From: Flavobacterium haoranii
Lineage (GTDB): Bacteria > Bacteroidota > Bacteroidia > Flavobacteriales > Flavobacteriaceae
Assembly (NCBI RefSeq): GCF_009363055.1
Contig: NZ_CP045292.1
Location: forward strand, 1,054,001 to 1,118,000
Length of the DNA: 64,000 bases
Direction of reading: 5' to 3'
Position 1 is the first letter of the stretch, and the number at the start of each line of letters is the position of its first letter. Under the pieces are notes generated by a model that was not told the DNA's origin, searched no databases, and saw only the letters and a program-made list of their open reading frames with translations. Made by a program: the position numbers and the translations under genes. Shown piece after piece: positions 7,833-20,336 of the stretch.

Positions 7833-10800
7833 ATGGGAAAATTTTACAAGATTTTACTTTTAAGTTGCTTTTTTGCTTTAACTAGCTTTAATCTTTATTC
7901 ACAACAAATTAATCTTATTCGTTTTAACAACTCGGCAAGCTACACTCCTGGCTCAGGAGTTTCTGTAATTATTAACCCTACTGGTGTATTTGATTTGAAT
8001 AACCAGTTTATTTTAGAATTGTCTAATCCTGGAGGAGTATTTACTACACCAACGGTCTTAAACACTTTAAATGAGTTTTATGTACCAGCTATAAATGGAG
8101 TATTACCTAATGGCTTAGCTGCAGGAACTTACAAATTAAGAGTTCGATCGACAAATCCTGTTTTGAGTGTTGAGACTAATAGTTTTAATGTAATTAATGG
8201 AAGTGCAATTCAAGTTCCAAAAGCTTTATCTGCAATAACTGCAAACAGTAATTTTATTAATTGTATAAATTGTAGTAATGAGTTTACTATATTCGGTAGT
8301 TTAAACAGAAGTGATATTGCAACAGTTGGAAGTACTGGTGGTAACGGTATTAATCTCCCACAAAGAGACATATCAATTTGCAATTATGATAATAATTTTA
8401 GTTATACAATAAATCTTGTAAGTAAAATTGATGTACCAACTCCCTCAATTACAACAACTCCAATAGCTCATACAAATGGTATATTCAGTTTACCAACTAA
8501 CTTAGGAATTGGTACTTATATTTTTGAAATCCAAAAAAGCAATGTTAATTCAACATCTATTTACTCAATTGTATTTTTATTTCACGGAAATGCAACAAGT
8601 TTAGGGAACTCTTCAAGTGAACAAATATGTGTAAATGAAAATGTAACATTTGCAATTGACAAAACAATTACTGGAATTGGAAGAAATTATTATGGCTCAA
8701 AATACACTATTGATTTTGGTGATGGTACTGTCAATGAATACACTCATGCTCAATTACTCGAATTAATAACTATTGACCATACTTATACATCAGTCTCTTG
8801 TAATGAACCAAATGGTTCATATCTAATAAAAAAGGATTTATTTAATAAAGGTTTAAATAATACTTGCGCAACTTATACTGTCAATGGTAATGGAGTTTCA
8901 AAAAATGTAAATACAAGTAGTCCTCCTACAGCAAATTTTGAAATTCCTGAAAAACAATGTATCAATACAAACATTTTTGCTCAAAACACAACTATTCCAG
9001 GATCTTATGGTACAAATGGTTGTCTAAATGATGTTTTATATTATTGGTATTACAAAAGACCAAATGAGACTTCCTTTACATTAGTTCCTGCAAATAGCCC
9101 TTGGATAAATTCAACTTTTGATCTAACAATTCCAGCTACAACAGTAACAATCCCAGGTTGTTGGGAAATAAAACTTTTAGCAGTTAATCCAGATTTTTGT
9201 CAGATAGTTTCTGAAATGATCAAAACTATAAAAATTGAAGCTACCCCTACTCCTACATTCACCAATACACCACAATCTCCAATTTGTGCAGGTACTTCAG
9301 TTTTATTTACCAATACGTCTAATATTTTAAATATCCCTTGTCAGGAACCAGTTTATTCATGGTCGGTTACACCTGTTACTGGAACACCTGCCACTAGTAC
9401 CGGTTATCAATTTATTGCTCCTACTAATACATCTTCGCAAAACGCCAACATATTATTTACACAACCAGGATCGTATTCAGTTGTTTTAAATGTTACCAAC
9501 TCTTGTGGGACTTTTTCTTCAACTCCACAAATTATTGAAGTTTTTGGAGATCCTACTGTAAGCTTTAATCCTAATACATTAACTATTTGTGATACTGCTC
9601 CTGCTGGTTACACAATAGATTTTAGTCAAGTAGGTACTACTCCTACTTATAGTGTGGCACCATATGCTCCAACAAATTTTACATGGACAGTATCTGGTCC
9701 TGGTGTAACACCTGCTGATTATTCTTTTGTTGGTGGAACAAATGCAAATAGCCAATATCCTCAAATTAATTTTACAGCTTATAAAACGTATATTATAACT
9801 GTGCAAGTAAATGGAAATTGTGCAGGTTCTAATCAAGCTTCTTTTACATTCACATTAAAAGAAATGCCTACTATTACGAATACAAACTTGACTCAAACGA
9901 TTTGTACAGGGGGAACTACTTCTCCTATAAATCTTACTTCAAGTATGGCTTCTGGAACTATTTTTAATTGGGTAGTAACCGCTACAAATGGAATAACTGG
10001 TTTTACAACTCCGGGTACAGGAAACACAATACCTGGCGCTACTTTGGTAAATCCTAGTAACACTTCTGGTACGGTAACTTATACTGTTACTCCATCTAAT
10101 AATGGATGTGTTGGAACTCCTATAGATTTTGTGATAACTGTAAATCCATCTCCACTGGTTCCAGCACAAACTTTATCAGTATGTTCAGGCAATGCTTTTA
10201 CAGTTTCTTTAAGCAATAATCCTCCTAGCGTAATTTTACCTTTGGGTACTACTTTTACATGGACAGTTACAAGTCCTGTTGGGATTACAGGCGCTTCTAA
10301 TCAAACTACACCTGTTAGTTCTATTGGGCAAACATTGGTTAATACAACAAATGCTCCAATCGATGTAATCTACACAATTACTGCAAGTACTGGTTCTGCA
10401 CCTTCTATTTGCACTAGCAACTTTACATTGACCGTAACAGTTAATCCTAGGCCTCAAATACCTAATCAAACATTATCTGTTTGTTCTGGAAATGCTTTTA
10501 ACCTTTCCTTAAGTAATAATCCACCAAGTATAATTCTACCATCAGGAACTACTTACACTTGGACAGTAACAGCACCTGCAGGAATAACAGGTGCTTCTAA
10601 TCAAAACACCCCTATAAGTAATATAGGCCAGACACTTCTCAATTCAACTAGTAATCCAATAAATGTAGTTTATAATATCACAGCAACTTCTGGATCAGGT
10701 AGCAGCGTATGTACCAATAATTTTACCTTGACTGTAACAGTAAATCCAGCTCCAAGCGCAACAATTTCAGGAAATGCGAGTGTTTGCCAAAATTCTAATT

Positions 10801-13800
10801 CAGCTGTTATTACATTTACAGGTCTTAATGGAGTTGCTCCTTATACTTTTACTTATAGTATTAATGGAGGTGCTAACCAAACCATAACCACTATTTCTGG
10901 AAATTCTGTTACTTTAACCGCACCTACCTCTTCATTAGGTACATTTGATTATTGTTTACTAAGTGTTGTCGATTCTAGTACTTCATCATGTTTGAATACA
11001 AGTAACTCATGTGTTTCTGTAATTGTCAATCCATTACCTACGGTATCTACTCAACCAACAACAACACAATCTATTTGTGTGGGCGGAACTATTGCTCCAT
11101 TAACAGTAGCATATACAGGTGGTGTGGGAACTCCAACCTACCAATGGTATAGTAATACTACTAATAGTAACACTGGTGGTACTCTTATTGCTGGTGCTAC
11201 TAACGCAAGTTATACTCCTGCTGCATTTACTGCTGCTGGAACCTATTATTTCTATGCAACTATTACCCTTAGTGGGAATGGCTGTGGTAGCACTACTTCG
11301 GATACCGCTGAAGTTATTGTGGTTGCTGACCCTATTGTAGATACACAAGCTTTAGCTACTCAAACACTATGTCAAAATAGTACTCCAACCGATTTAACGA
11401 TTACTGTGTCTGGTGGTATTGGAACTTTTGCTTACCAATGGTACAGCAACACTACTAATAGTACTACTGGAGGTACACTTATTCCAGGTGCTACAAACGC
11501 AACATTTACTCCTCCTACTGCAACCGTAGGTACTCAATACTATTACTGTGTGGTTACTCAAAGTGGTGTAGGTTGTAATGTTACTAGTGCCGTGAGCACT
11601 GTAATTATTGTACCTGCTCCAGCTATTACTACACAGCCTGCTTCTAGTTCGGTTTGTGAAAATGGAACTCCTACTCTTCTAACGGTAGCTTACACTAACG
11701 GAACCGGAACACCAACATATCAATGGTTTAGCAATACTACTAATAGTACAATTGGTGGAACTGCAATTGCTGGTGCTACTACCGCTTCTTATAATCCTCC
11801 TGCTACTACAGTGGGTACTTTATACTACTATTGTGAGATTACTTTTTCTTCTGGTGGTTGTACTAGTGTACTTTCTAATACAGCGGAAGTAGTGATTAAT
11901 CCTTTACCAACAGTATCTACTCAACCGACAACAACACAATCTATTTGTGTGGGCGGAACTATTGCTCCATTAACAGTAGCATATACAGGTGGTGTGGGAA
12001 CTCCAACCTACCAATGGTATAGTAATACTACTAATAGTAACACTGGTGGTACTCTTATTGCTGGTGCTACTAACGCAAGTTATACTCCTGCTGCATTTAC
12101 TACTGCTGGAACCTATTATTTCTATGCAACTATAACCCTTAGTGGTAATGGTTGTGGTAGCACTACTTCGGATACCGCTGAAGTTATTGTGGTTGCTGAC
12201 CCTATTGTAGATACACAAGCTTTAGCTACTCAAACACTTTGTCAAAATAGTACTCCAACTGATTTAACGATTACTGTGTCTGGTGGTATTGGAACTTTTG
12301 CTTATCAATGGTACAGCAACACTACTAATAGTACTACTGGAGGTACACTTATTCCAGGTGCTACAAACGCAACATTTACTCCTCCTACTGCAACCGTAGG
12401 TACTCAATACTATTACTGTGTGGTTACTCAAAGTGGTGTAGGTTGTAATGTTACTAGTGCCGTTAGCACTGTAATTATTGTACCTGCTCCAGCTATTACT
12501 ACACAGCCTGCTTCTAGTTCGGTTTGTGAAAATGGAACTCCTACTCTTCTAACGGTAGCTTACACTAACGGAACCGGAACACCAACATATCAATGGTTTA
12601 GCAATACTACCAATAGTACAATTGGTGGAACTGCAATTGCTGGTGCTACTACCGCTTCTTATAATCCTCCTGCTACTACAGTGGGTACTTTATACTACTA
12701 TTGTGAGATTACTTTCTCTTCTGGTGGGTGTACTAGTGTACTTTCTAATACAGCCGAAGTTGTGATTAATCCTTTACCAACAATATCTACTCAACCTACA
12801 ACTACACAATCTATTTGTGTGGGTGGAACTATTGCTCCATTAACAGTAGCATATACAGGTGGTGTGGGAACTCCAACCTACCAATGGTATAGTAATACTA
12901 CTAATAGTAACACTGGTGGTACTCTAATTACTGGTGCTACTAACGCAAGTTATACTCCTGCTGCATTTACTGCTGCTGGAACCTATTATTTCTATGCAAC
13001 TATTACCCTTAGTGGGAATGGCTGTGGTAGCGCAACTTCGGATACCGCTGAAGTTATTGTGGTTGCTGACCCTATTGTAGATACACAAGCTTTAGCTACT
13101 CAAACACTTTGTCAAAATAGTACTCCAACTGATTTAACTATTAATGTGTCTGGTGGTATTGGAACTTTTGCTTACCAATGGTACAGCAACACTACTAATA
13201 GTACTACTGGAGGTACACTTATTCCAGGTGCTACTAACGCAACATTTACTCCTCCTACTGCAACCGTAGGTACTCAATACTATTACTGTGTGGTTACTCA
13301 AAGTGGTGTAGGTTGTAATATTACTAGTGCCGTGAGCACAGTAATTATTGTACCTGCTCCAGCTATTACTACACAGCCAGCTTCTAGTTCGGTTTGTGAA
13401 AATGGAACTCCTACTCTTCTAACGGTAGCTTACACTAACGGAACCGGAACACCAACATATCAATGGTTTAGCAATACTACCAATAGTACAATTGGTGGAA
13501 CTGCAATTGCTGGTGCTACTACCGCTTCTTATAACCCTCCTGCTACTACAGTGGGTACTTTATACTACTATTGTGAGATTACTTTCTCTTCTGGTGGTTG
13601 TACTAGTGTACTTTCTAATACAGCGGAAGTTGTGATTAATCCTTTACCAACAATATCTACTCAACCGACAACAACACAATCTATTTGTGTGGGTGGAACT
13701 ATTGCTCCATTAACAGTAGCATATACAGGTGGTGTGGGAACTCCAACCTACCAATGGTATAGTAATACTACTAATAGTAACACTGGTGGTACTCTAATTA

Positions 13801-16800
13801 CTGGTGCTACTAACGCAAGTTATACTCCTGCTGCATTTACTGCTGCTGGAACCTATTATTTCTATGCAACTATTACCCTTAGTGGGAATGGCTGTGGTAG
13901 CGCAACTTCGGATACCGCTGAAGTTATTGTGGTTGCTGACCCTATTGTAGATACACAAGCTTTAGCTACTCAAACACTATGTCAAAATAGTACTCCAACT
14001 GATTTAACTATTAATGTGTCTGGTGGTATTGGAACTTTTGCTTACCAATGGTACAGCAACACTACTAATAGTACTACTGGAGGTACACTTATTCCAGGTG
14101 CTACTAACGCAACATTTACTCCTCCTACTGCAACTGTAGGTACTCAATACTATTACTGCGTTGTTACTCAAAGTGGTGTAGGTTGTAATGTTACTAGTGC
14201 CGTGAGCACTGTAATTATTGTACCTGCTCCAGCTATTACTACACAGCCTGCTTCTAGTTCGGTTTGTGAAAATGGAACTCCTACTCTTCTAACGGTAGCT
14301 TACACTAACGGAACCGGAACACCAACATATCAATGGTTTAGCAATACTACTAATAGTACAATTGGTGGAACTGCAATTGCTGGTGCTACTACCGCTTCTT
14401 ATAATCCTCCTGCTTCAACAGTGGGTACTTTATACTACTATTGTGAGATTACTTTCTCTTCTGGTGGTTGTACTAGCGTACTTTCTAATACAGCGGAAGT
14501 AGTGATTAATCCTTTACCAACAGTATCTACTCAACCGACAACAACACAATCTATTTGTGTGGGCGGAACTATTGCTCCATTAACAGTAGCATATACAGGT
14601 GGTGTGGGAACTCCAACCTACCAATGGTATAGTAATACTACTAATAGTAACACTGGTGGTACTCTTATTGCTGGTGCTACTAACGCAAGTTATACTCCTG
14701 CTGCATTTACTACTGCTGGAACCTATTATTTCTATGCAACTATTACCCTTAGTGGGAATGGCTGTGGTAGCACTACTTCGGATACCGCTGAAGTTATTGT
14801 GGTTGCTGACCCTATTGTAGATACACAAGCTTTAGCTACTCAAACACTATGTCAAAATAGTACTCCAACCGATTTAACGATTACTGTGTCTGGTGGTATT
14901 GGAACTTTTGCTTACCAATGGTACAGCAACACTACTAATAGTACTACTGGAGGTACACTTATTCCAGGTGCTACAAACGCAACATTTACTCCTCCTACTG
15001 CAACCGTAGGTACTCAATACTATTACTGTGTGGTTACTCAAAGTGGTGTAGGTTGTAATGTTACTAGTGCCGTTAGCACTGTAATTATTGTACCTGCTCC
15101 AGCTATTACTACACAGCCTGCTTCTAGTTCGGTTTGTGAAAATGGAACTCCTACTCTTCTAACGGTAGCTTACACTAACGGAACCGGAACACCAACATAT
15201 CAATGGTTTAGCAATACTACCAATAGTACAATTGGTGGAACTGCAATTGCTGGTGCTACTACCGCTTCTTATAATCCTCCTGCTACTACAGTGGGTACTT
15301 TATACTACTATTGTGAGATTACTTTCTCTTCTGGTGGGTGTACTAGTGTACTTTCTAATACAGCCGAAGTGGTGATTAATCAGATTCCTGTTGTAAATAG
15401 CGTTTCTGCTATAATTTGTAGTGGAGAACAATACATTTTTAATTCAACAAATTCAAATGATGTATTACCTGTTGGTTTACAATATAGTTGGAATTTAGTT
15501 TCAATGACACCTTCTGGAACAGTAACAGGATCGGTAAATAATGGAACATTACAAAATCAATTTATTCAACAATTAGTGAATAATTCTAATGCTATTTCAA
15601 CCTTAGTATATGAAGTTACACCTATTGCAGGTATTTGTACGGGTAACACATACACAATTACAATTGAAGTTTACCCTAGACCTGATGTTACTTTTGACCT
15701 TCCAAATCAAACCATTTGTAATGAAACCAACACATCATTAGTTACTCTAAATTCAACCCTTCCAGGAAATATTACTTATGAATGGAATGCTACAATTCCA
15801 TCAGGAATTACTGGTGCTATTAGTAGTGGAACCAACATAATACCTGTTCAAACTTTGGTAAATAGTACGAATGCACCATTAACAATTACTTACAATGCAA
15901 CCGCTACTTTTAACAATAACGGTTCTTCTTGTGAAGGTAACGTGTTTACGTACAGTATAACCGTAAACCCTACGTTTTCTTCTTCTGGAGTGTTATCAAA
16001 TTATAATGGATATAATGTAAGTGTTTTTGGTGCAAACGATGGGGCAATTGACCTTACGACAATAGGAGGTTCAGGAACTTACACTTATAGTTGGACTGGA
16101 CCAAATGGATACACTTCAACTAATGAGGATATATCAGGATTATTAGCTGGGACCTATACTGTGACCATAAATGATGGTTACTGTGCGCCAATAATTTTAA
16201 CTTTTATATTAACCCAACCTCCTGAATTACTTATTCAGCAAGATTTAAGCCTTACGATAAACCTGATTTGTTTTGGAGACAATAATGGTGCTGTAGGAGT
16301 ATTAATCACTCAAGAATCGGTTCCTCCTTATGATTATGAATTATATGATAGTAATGGCAACCTAGTCACATCAATTATAAATTCTACGAACTTAAACCCT
16401 CAATTTACAGGATTAGTCGCTGGAGTATATTCACTAACAGTTATAGATGCTAATGGAGGAGGAAAAACAGTAACAGGACTTACTGTTACCCAACCAGATG
16501 ATATTATAATTACAGCAACCACAACACCGATTACTTGTTATGGCGCTAACAATGCTTCAATTACATTAACTGTAACTGGAGGAACAGGTCCATATCAAGC
16601 GCAATGGGATAATTTAGCTACTGGGTTTTATCAAAATAATTTAGCTGCTGGTAATTATTCAATTTTAGTGACTGATAGTAATGGTTGTACTAAAACAATT
16701 GTAGTAAATATTCCTGAAGCACCAATATTTACAATCAATCCGGTAGTCGTTAATATTTCTTGTTATGGTGCTAACGATGGAAGCATTAATCTAAACTTAG

Positions 16801-17962
16801 TTGGTGGAATACAACCAATCTCTTTAACTTGGAGTGATGGAAGTACTGCAGGTTTAGTTAGAAATAATTTGGCACCTGGGACATACACTGTTACTATAGT
16901 TGATTCAAAACCATGTACCATTGTTAGAACTTTCATCATTGTTGAACCACAACCACTTGTTTTAAGTGCAAATATTCAAAATGCTTTAGATTGTAATAAT
17001 GCGAATAGTGGTTCTATTAATCTATTAGTATCTGGAGGTACTCCTCCATTTACTTATAGTTGGTCAAATGGAGCAACTACTGAAGATTTAAATACTATTT
17101 CATCAGGAAATTATGCTGTTTTAGTGACTGATTCAAGAGGATGTACAAAATCAGCACAATATAGTGTAAACCGACCACAACCATTAACATTGAATGTAGA
17201 AACTGATACTAATGTTAATTGCGAAACAAGAGACATCAGTCAGATTTTTGAAGCACAAGTTTCTGGAGGTGTACCGCCAATACAATTAAGTTGGTCGAGC
17301 GGAACTGTTAGTGGCGCTAACAATGAATTTATGACCACTGATCAGGATGGTTTAGTGATTTTAACAGCTACAGATGCCTTAGGTTGTACCACTACTTACA
17401 GCTTAAACGTTGATATACCTGTTATAGGAAATGCATCTTTCGATCAAAATTCTTATGGATACACTGCCTATGGAATATATTCAATTTTAGATCCTATACA
17501 GTTTACAAATACGGCTACTGGTGATTATGTGAGTATATTATGGAACTTTGGTGATGGAACATTTTCAAACGAAGAAAATCCAATTCATACTTATGTACTG
17601 GAAGGAAACTATGTAGTAACTCAAACTGTTACTTATCCTTTTGGTTGTGTGTATGTTCATACAATAAGCTTACTAGTTGAAAAAGGATATTTACTTGTAG
17701 TTCCAACTGCATTTACACCAAATAATGACGCACTAAACGACACTTATAGACCTGTTACAAAAGGTTTAAAAATGTTCGTATGGATGTTTATGACACATGG
17801 GGTTCTTTAATCTATTCAGAAACTGGAGATGTACTTCGTGGCTGGGATGGCACAATAAAAGGTGTTAATGCTGAAAACGGAAATTACCATTGTAAGGTAA
17901 GCGCTGAAACGTTTTATGGAAGTATAATAAGAGCTGAAGAAACTTTTGTCTTAATTAAATAA
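7833..17962 (+). CDS. Giant T9SS-secreted repeat adhesin, frameshift near 3' end
   Basis: A surface protein of about 3376 residues. It has a signal peptide (residues 1-24), beta-sandwich/Ig-like modules to about 1066, five near-identical 290-residue units (about 1067-2516), SprB-like repeats (ITCYGANNASITLTVTGG type, about 2800-3120), a PKD-like domain (NFGDGTFSNEENPIHTY, about 3230-3280) and a C-terminal type B T9SS sorting domain (FTPNNDALNDTYRPVTKG onward). The reading frame breaks at the A5 run 17768-17772; one more A gives GLKNVRMDVYDTWG and restores the domain to the stop at 17962. Like SprB and its relatives it should be exported by T9SS and attached to the cell surface, and the PorP/SprF gene follows 13 bp later. 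It probably serves adhesion or gliding. Confidence 0.85.
11031..15380 (+). repeat. Five tandem 870-bp coding repeats
   Basis: Units start at 11031, 11901, 12771, 13641 and 14511, each exactly 870 bp. They are nearly identical at DNA level, with scattered third-position and a few coding changes (for example A/T/I substitutions). Each unit encodes three Ig-like modules of about 97 residues, seen by the recurring YQWYSNTTNS or YQWFSNTTNS core. Confidence 0.95.
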
Positions 17963-17975
17963 GAATTAGAAAAAA

Positions 17976-18989
17976 ATGAAATTTAAATTATATATATTAC
18001 TAGTCTTTGTTACCCATTTTATTGAAGTTAAGGCACAAGACCCTGTATTTACACAATTTTTAATAGTTCCTGAAACATTAAATCCGGGATTTACTGGATC
18101 TGCAAGTTCATGGAATGCAGGGATAATCCATAGGAGGCAATGGCCAGAAGGTAATAGACGAATTGATACCCAATATGGATTTGCTAATAACTTAGTGACC
18201 GACAATCTAGGCGTTGGGATAACTGTCTTAAATCAAAAAGAAACTTTCACAAATTATAACTATTTTCAATTTAATGGAGCCGTTTCTTATCGAATAGATT
18301 TAAATTATAACTGGCGTCTAAGATTAGGTTTAGAAGGAGGTTTTGGACGTAAAGATTTCAACTTTGGTAATTTACTATTAGAAGATCAGATAAACATCAA
18401 TGATGGTTCAATCTCAGGAAGTAGTATTGACCCAGGTTTTCTTAGATATAATAATCAAATCAATTTTGTAGATTTTTCTTTTGGAGTTTTAGTTGATGAA
18501 GAAAATGCATGGTTTGGAGCTGCCTTAAAACACTTAACTCGTCCTGACATTTCTTTTCTTGAAAATGGTAATGTGCCTTTAGATTTGTTCTTATCAGTAC
18601 ATGGTGGCTATTATTTTGCTTTAGATAATTCGCCAACTATGATTTTGCCTGCAGATACAGATTTATTAGTATCTTTTAATTACATGAGACAATCTCAATT
18701 TAATCGATTAGATATTGGTGCCTCTTTAGAAATGAATATGTTTTCGTTTGGAGTTATTGCAGCTACCAACCCAGAAGGAAGAAGTACAAATAGTCATCTT
18801 GTTACTTCTCTTAATCCTTTTGTCTCTATGAGAGCTGGCGAATTTAAATTTGGATATTCGTATGATATTAATACATCTAGATTTGGACAAAATCAAGGAG
18901 TTCATGAACTTACTCTAACTTGGCAATCTAAATATACTTGTAGAGATTGTGATAATTATCGAATGAAACTCAAAGATATTAGATGGTAA
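17976..18989 (+). CDS. PorP/SprF family T9SS outer-membrane protein
   Basis: A 337-residue protein with a signal peptide (MKFKLYILLVFVTHFIEVKAQ) and the family opening QDPVFTQFLIVPETLNPGFTGS. The body alternates amphipathic strands, fitting an outer-membrane beta barrel, and ends with aromatic-rich strands and a short cysteine-containing tail (CRDCDNYRMK). SprF-like proteins are needed for export or surface attachment of the adhesin encoded just upstream, here 13 bp away, so the pair should be one operon. Length is normal for the family. A strong hairpin terminator follows the stop. Confidence 0.9.
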   Translation: MKFKLYILLVFVTHFIEVKAQDPVFTQFLIVPETLNPGFTGSASSWNAGIIHRRQWPEGNRRIDTQYGFANNLVTDNLGVGITVLNQKETFTNYNYFQFNGAVSYRIDLNYNWRLRLGLEGGFGRKDFNFGNLLLEDQININDGSISGSSIDPGFLRYNNQINFVDFSFGVLVDEENAWFGAALKHLTRPDISFLENGNVPLDLFLSVHGGYYFALDNSPTMILPADTDLLVSFNYMRQSQFNRLDIGASLEMNMFSFGVIAATNPEGRSTNSHLVTSLNPFVSMRAGEFKFGYSYDINTSRFGQNQGVHELTLTWQSKYTCRDCDNYRMKLKDIRW

Positions 18990-18994
18990 AAAAT

Positions 18995-19029
18995 AAAGGC
19001 TAAAGAAACAATAGTTTTCTTTAGCCTTT
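18995..19029. terminator. Bidirectional terminator
   Basis: AAAGGCTAAAGAAA and TTTCTTTAGCCTTT form a stem of about 14 bp, flanked by A/T tracts. It serves the PorP gene on plus and overlaps the last codons of the convergent minus-strand gene. Confidence 0.7.
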
Positions 19030-19773
19030 AAAATTTTGTAGAATAGCAAGATAAAAATTTTCAACAGAAGGTCCTTCTAAATTCCCTAGTTTAAAATTTG
19101 CTGTTCTTTTAACTCTTCCAATAGAATCGTAATTTGTCAACAAACCCTCTATTTTTCCATCTTTTAAATTGTAAGTTGAAATAACATTTCCATTCTCATC
19201 ATAATCCTTTTTAAATCCATTATTAGGATCATACACTCCTCCCTTTTTATAAATGCTTACTTCATAAACTGTGTAAGTTTTTTTATTGGAGCCACCATAA
19301 TAATAATCATCATCATTATCACTATCCTCTTCACGATTATAAGCTATCTTTAAATAGAATAACTTATTCTCATAGGATGCTACAACACGATTATCTAATA
19401 TTTCCTCATCTGTTAATTTATAACCATTTGAAGAAACTTGTTGAATTATCGTATTGTAAAACTCTTTTTGCCTAAAACGATACATAATCTTATTTGGTAA
19501 CCCCTCATAATTATAAACATAAAACCATCCTTTAGCTTTTGCATTGTCATATAGGTTTCTTCCATGCGCCCAGGAAATTGTATTATAACCAATACCATCA
19601 CTTTCAGATGAATCATAATAATCCCAACCTTTGCTAATTAAAAACTTGTTTGTGGTTTCCCAATTTTTATAGCTGGCCATTGTATGTAACTCGTTAAGAG
19701 TTATTTTTTGGGCTGATAAATTTTGTACTGCGACTAAAGAAAATATTGAAATTATAAATTTTAAAAATTTCAT
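19021..19773 (-). CDS. Secreted protein with MORN-like repeats
   Basis: A 250-residue protein with a signal peptide (cleavage after about NLSAQ, residue 22). The middle contains an acidic stretch (EEDSDNDDDYYYGG). The C-terminal part shows the DENGNVISTYNLKDGKIEGL / YDSIGRVKRTANFKLGNLEG pattern of MORN or YwqK-like repeats, which form extended beta hairpins. Such proteins are common exported proteins in Flavobacteria; a specific role is not known. The gene is convergent with the PorP gene, sharing a terminator, and sits alone between the adhesin locus and the restriction locus. Confidence 0.6.
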   Translation of the reverse strand: MKFLKFIISIFSLVAVQNLSAQKITLNELHTMASYKNWETTNKFLISKGWDYYDSSESDGIGYNTISWAHGRNLYDNAKAKGWFYVYNYEGLPNKIMYRFRQKEFYNTIIQQVSSNGYKLTDEEILDNRVVASYENKLFYLKIAYNREEDSDNDDDYYYGGSNKKTYTVYEVSIYKKGGVYDPNNGFKKDYDENGNVISTYNLKDGKIEGLLTNYDSIGRVKRTANFKLGNLEGPSVENFYLAILQNFKG

Positions 19774-19864
19774 AATTAAATTAAGATTTGTTTTTTTAAT
19801 TAGTATACATATCTAATAAACGAAAGCAAAAAAAATCTGCGTAAAAGCTTCATAACAAATAAAA

Positions 19865-20323
19865 TTACTTACCCTCCAAAATTGTAATTACTTCCACAAT
19901 TTTTGCCACTTGTTGCTCTTCTGTGGCTACATCTTTTATGGCTTGTAAAAGTTCTTTTTGATAGGTTTTATCTTGTTTTTGAAAAACAGACAAAACATTA
20001 GCTTCGGCAAAACAATCTAAAATGGCTTGCTCGTTAGTCTTTTGGGTGTCTTCTAAAAATAAGGTAACCAATACTTTATCGCCACCTGTTTTTTGAATGG
20101 CATTTCGTATTTCAGAATTAACAGCCAGCTTTTTATCTCCATTTTTAACCGGTCCTAAATTCTTATGTTGAATAGCATAACCATCAATGGTACCTGATAC
20201 TTTTAAATCGCCCCATTTACCTTTAATGTCTTTAGTATTGGGAATAATCAATTGGTACGTCCAAGCGCCATTGCCTGGAATATACTGCAATTCTAAAAGT
20301 TCGTTTTCTATGATCATTCGCAT
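19865..20323 (-). CDS. DUF1905/YdeI-like protein
   Basis: A 152-residue soluble protein. Residues about 10-90 follow the DUF1905 beta-barrel pattern (WTYQLIIPNTKDIKGKWGDLK, then KVSGTIDGYAIQHKNL and a KTGGDKVLVTLFLED strand). The last third (YQKELLQAIKDVATEEQQ) resembles the YdeI/OmpD-associated C-terminal helix bundle. These proteins have been linked to bacteriocin or antimicrobial-peptide protection in some bacteria, but the mechanism is unclear. It follows hsdR by 13 bp on the same strand, so it is probably co-transcribed with the restriction locus as an accessory gene. The C-terminal assignment is less certain. Confidence 0.6.
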   Translation of the reverse strand: MRMIIENELLELQYIPGNGAWTYQLIIPNTKDIKGKWGDLKVSGTIDGYAIQHKNLGPVKNGDKKLAVNSEIRNAIQKTGGDKVLVTLFLEDTQKTNEQAILDCFAEANVLSVFQKQDKTYQKELLQAIKDVATEEQQVAKIVEVITILEGK

Positions 20324-20336
20324 ATTAAATTACTAT

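Noticed and set aside
11100..14828. Repeated minus-strand and alternative plus-strand frames inside the adhesin
   Set aside because: They recur once per 870-bp unit and are shadows of the repeat coding sequence; composition is not protein-like.
11031..15380. Tandem repeats as a possible CRISPR array
   Set aside because: The units are 870 bp, contiguous and coding, without spacers.
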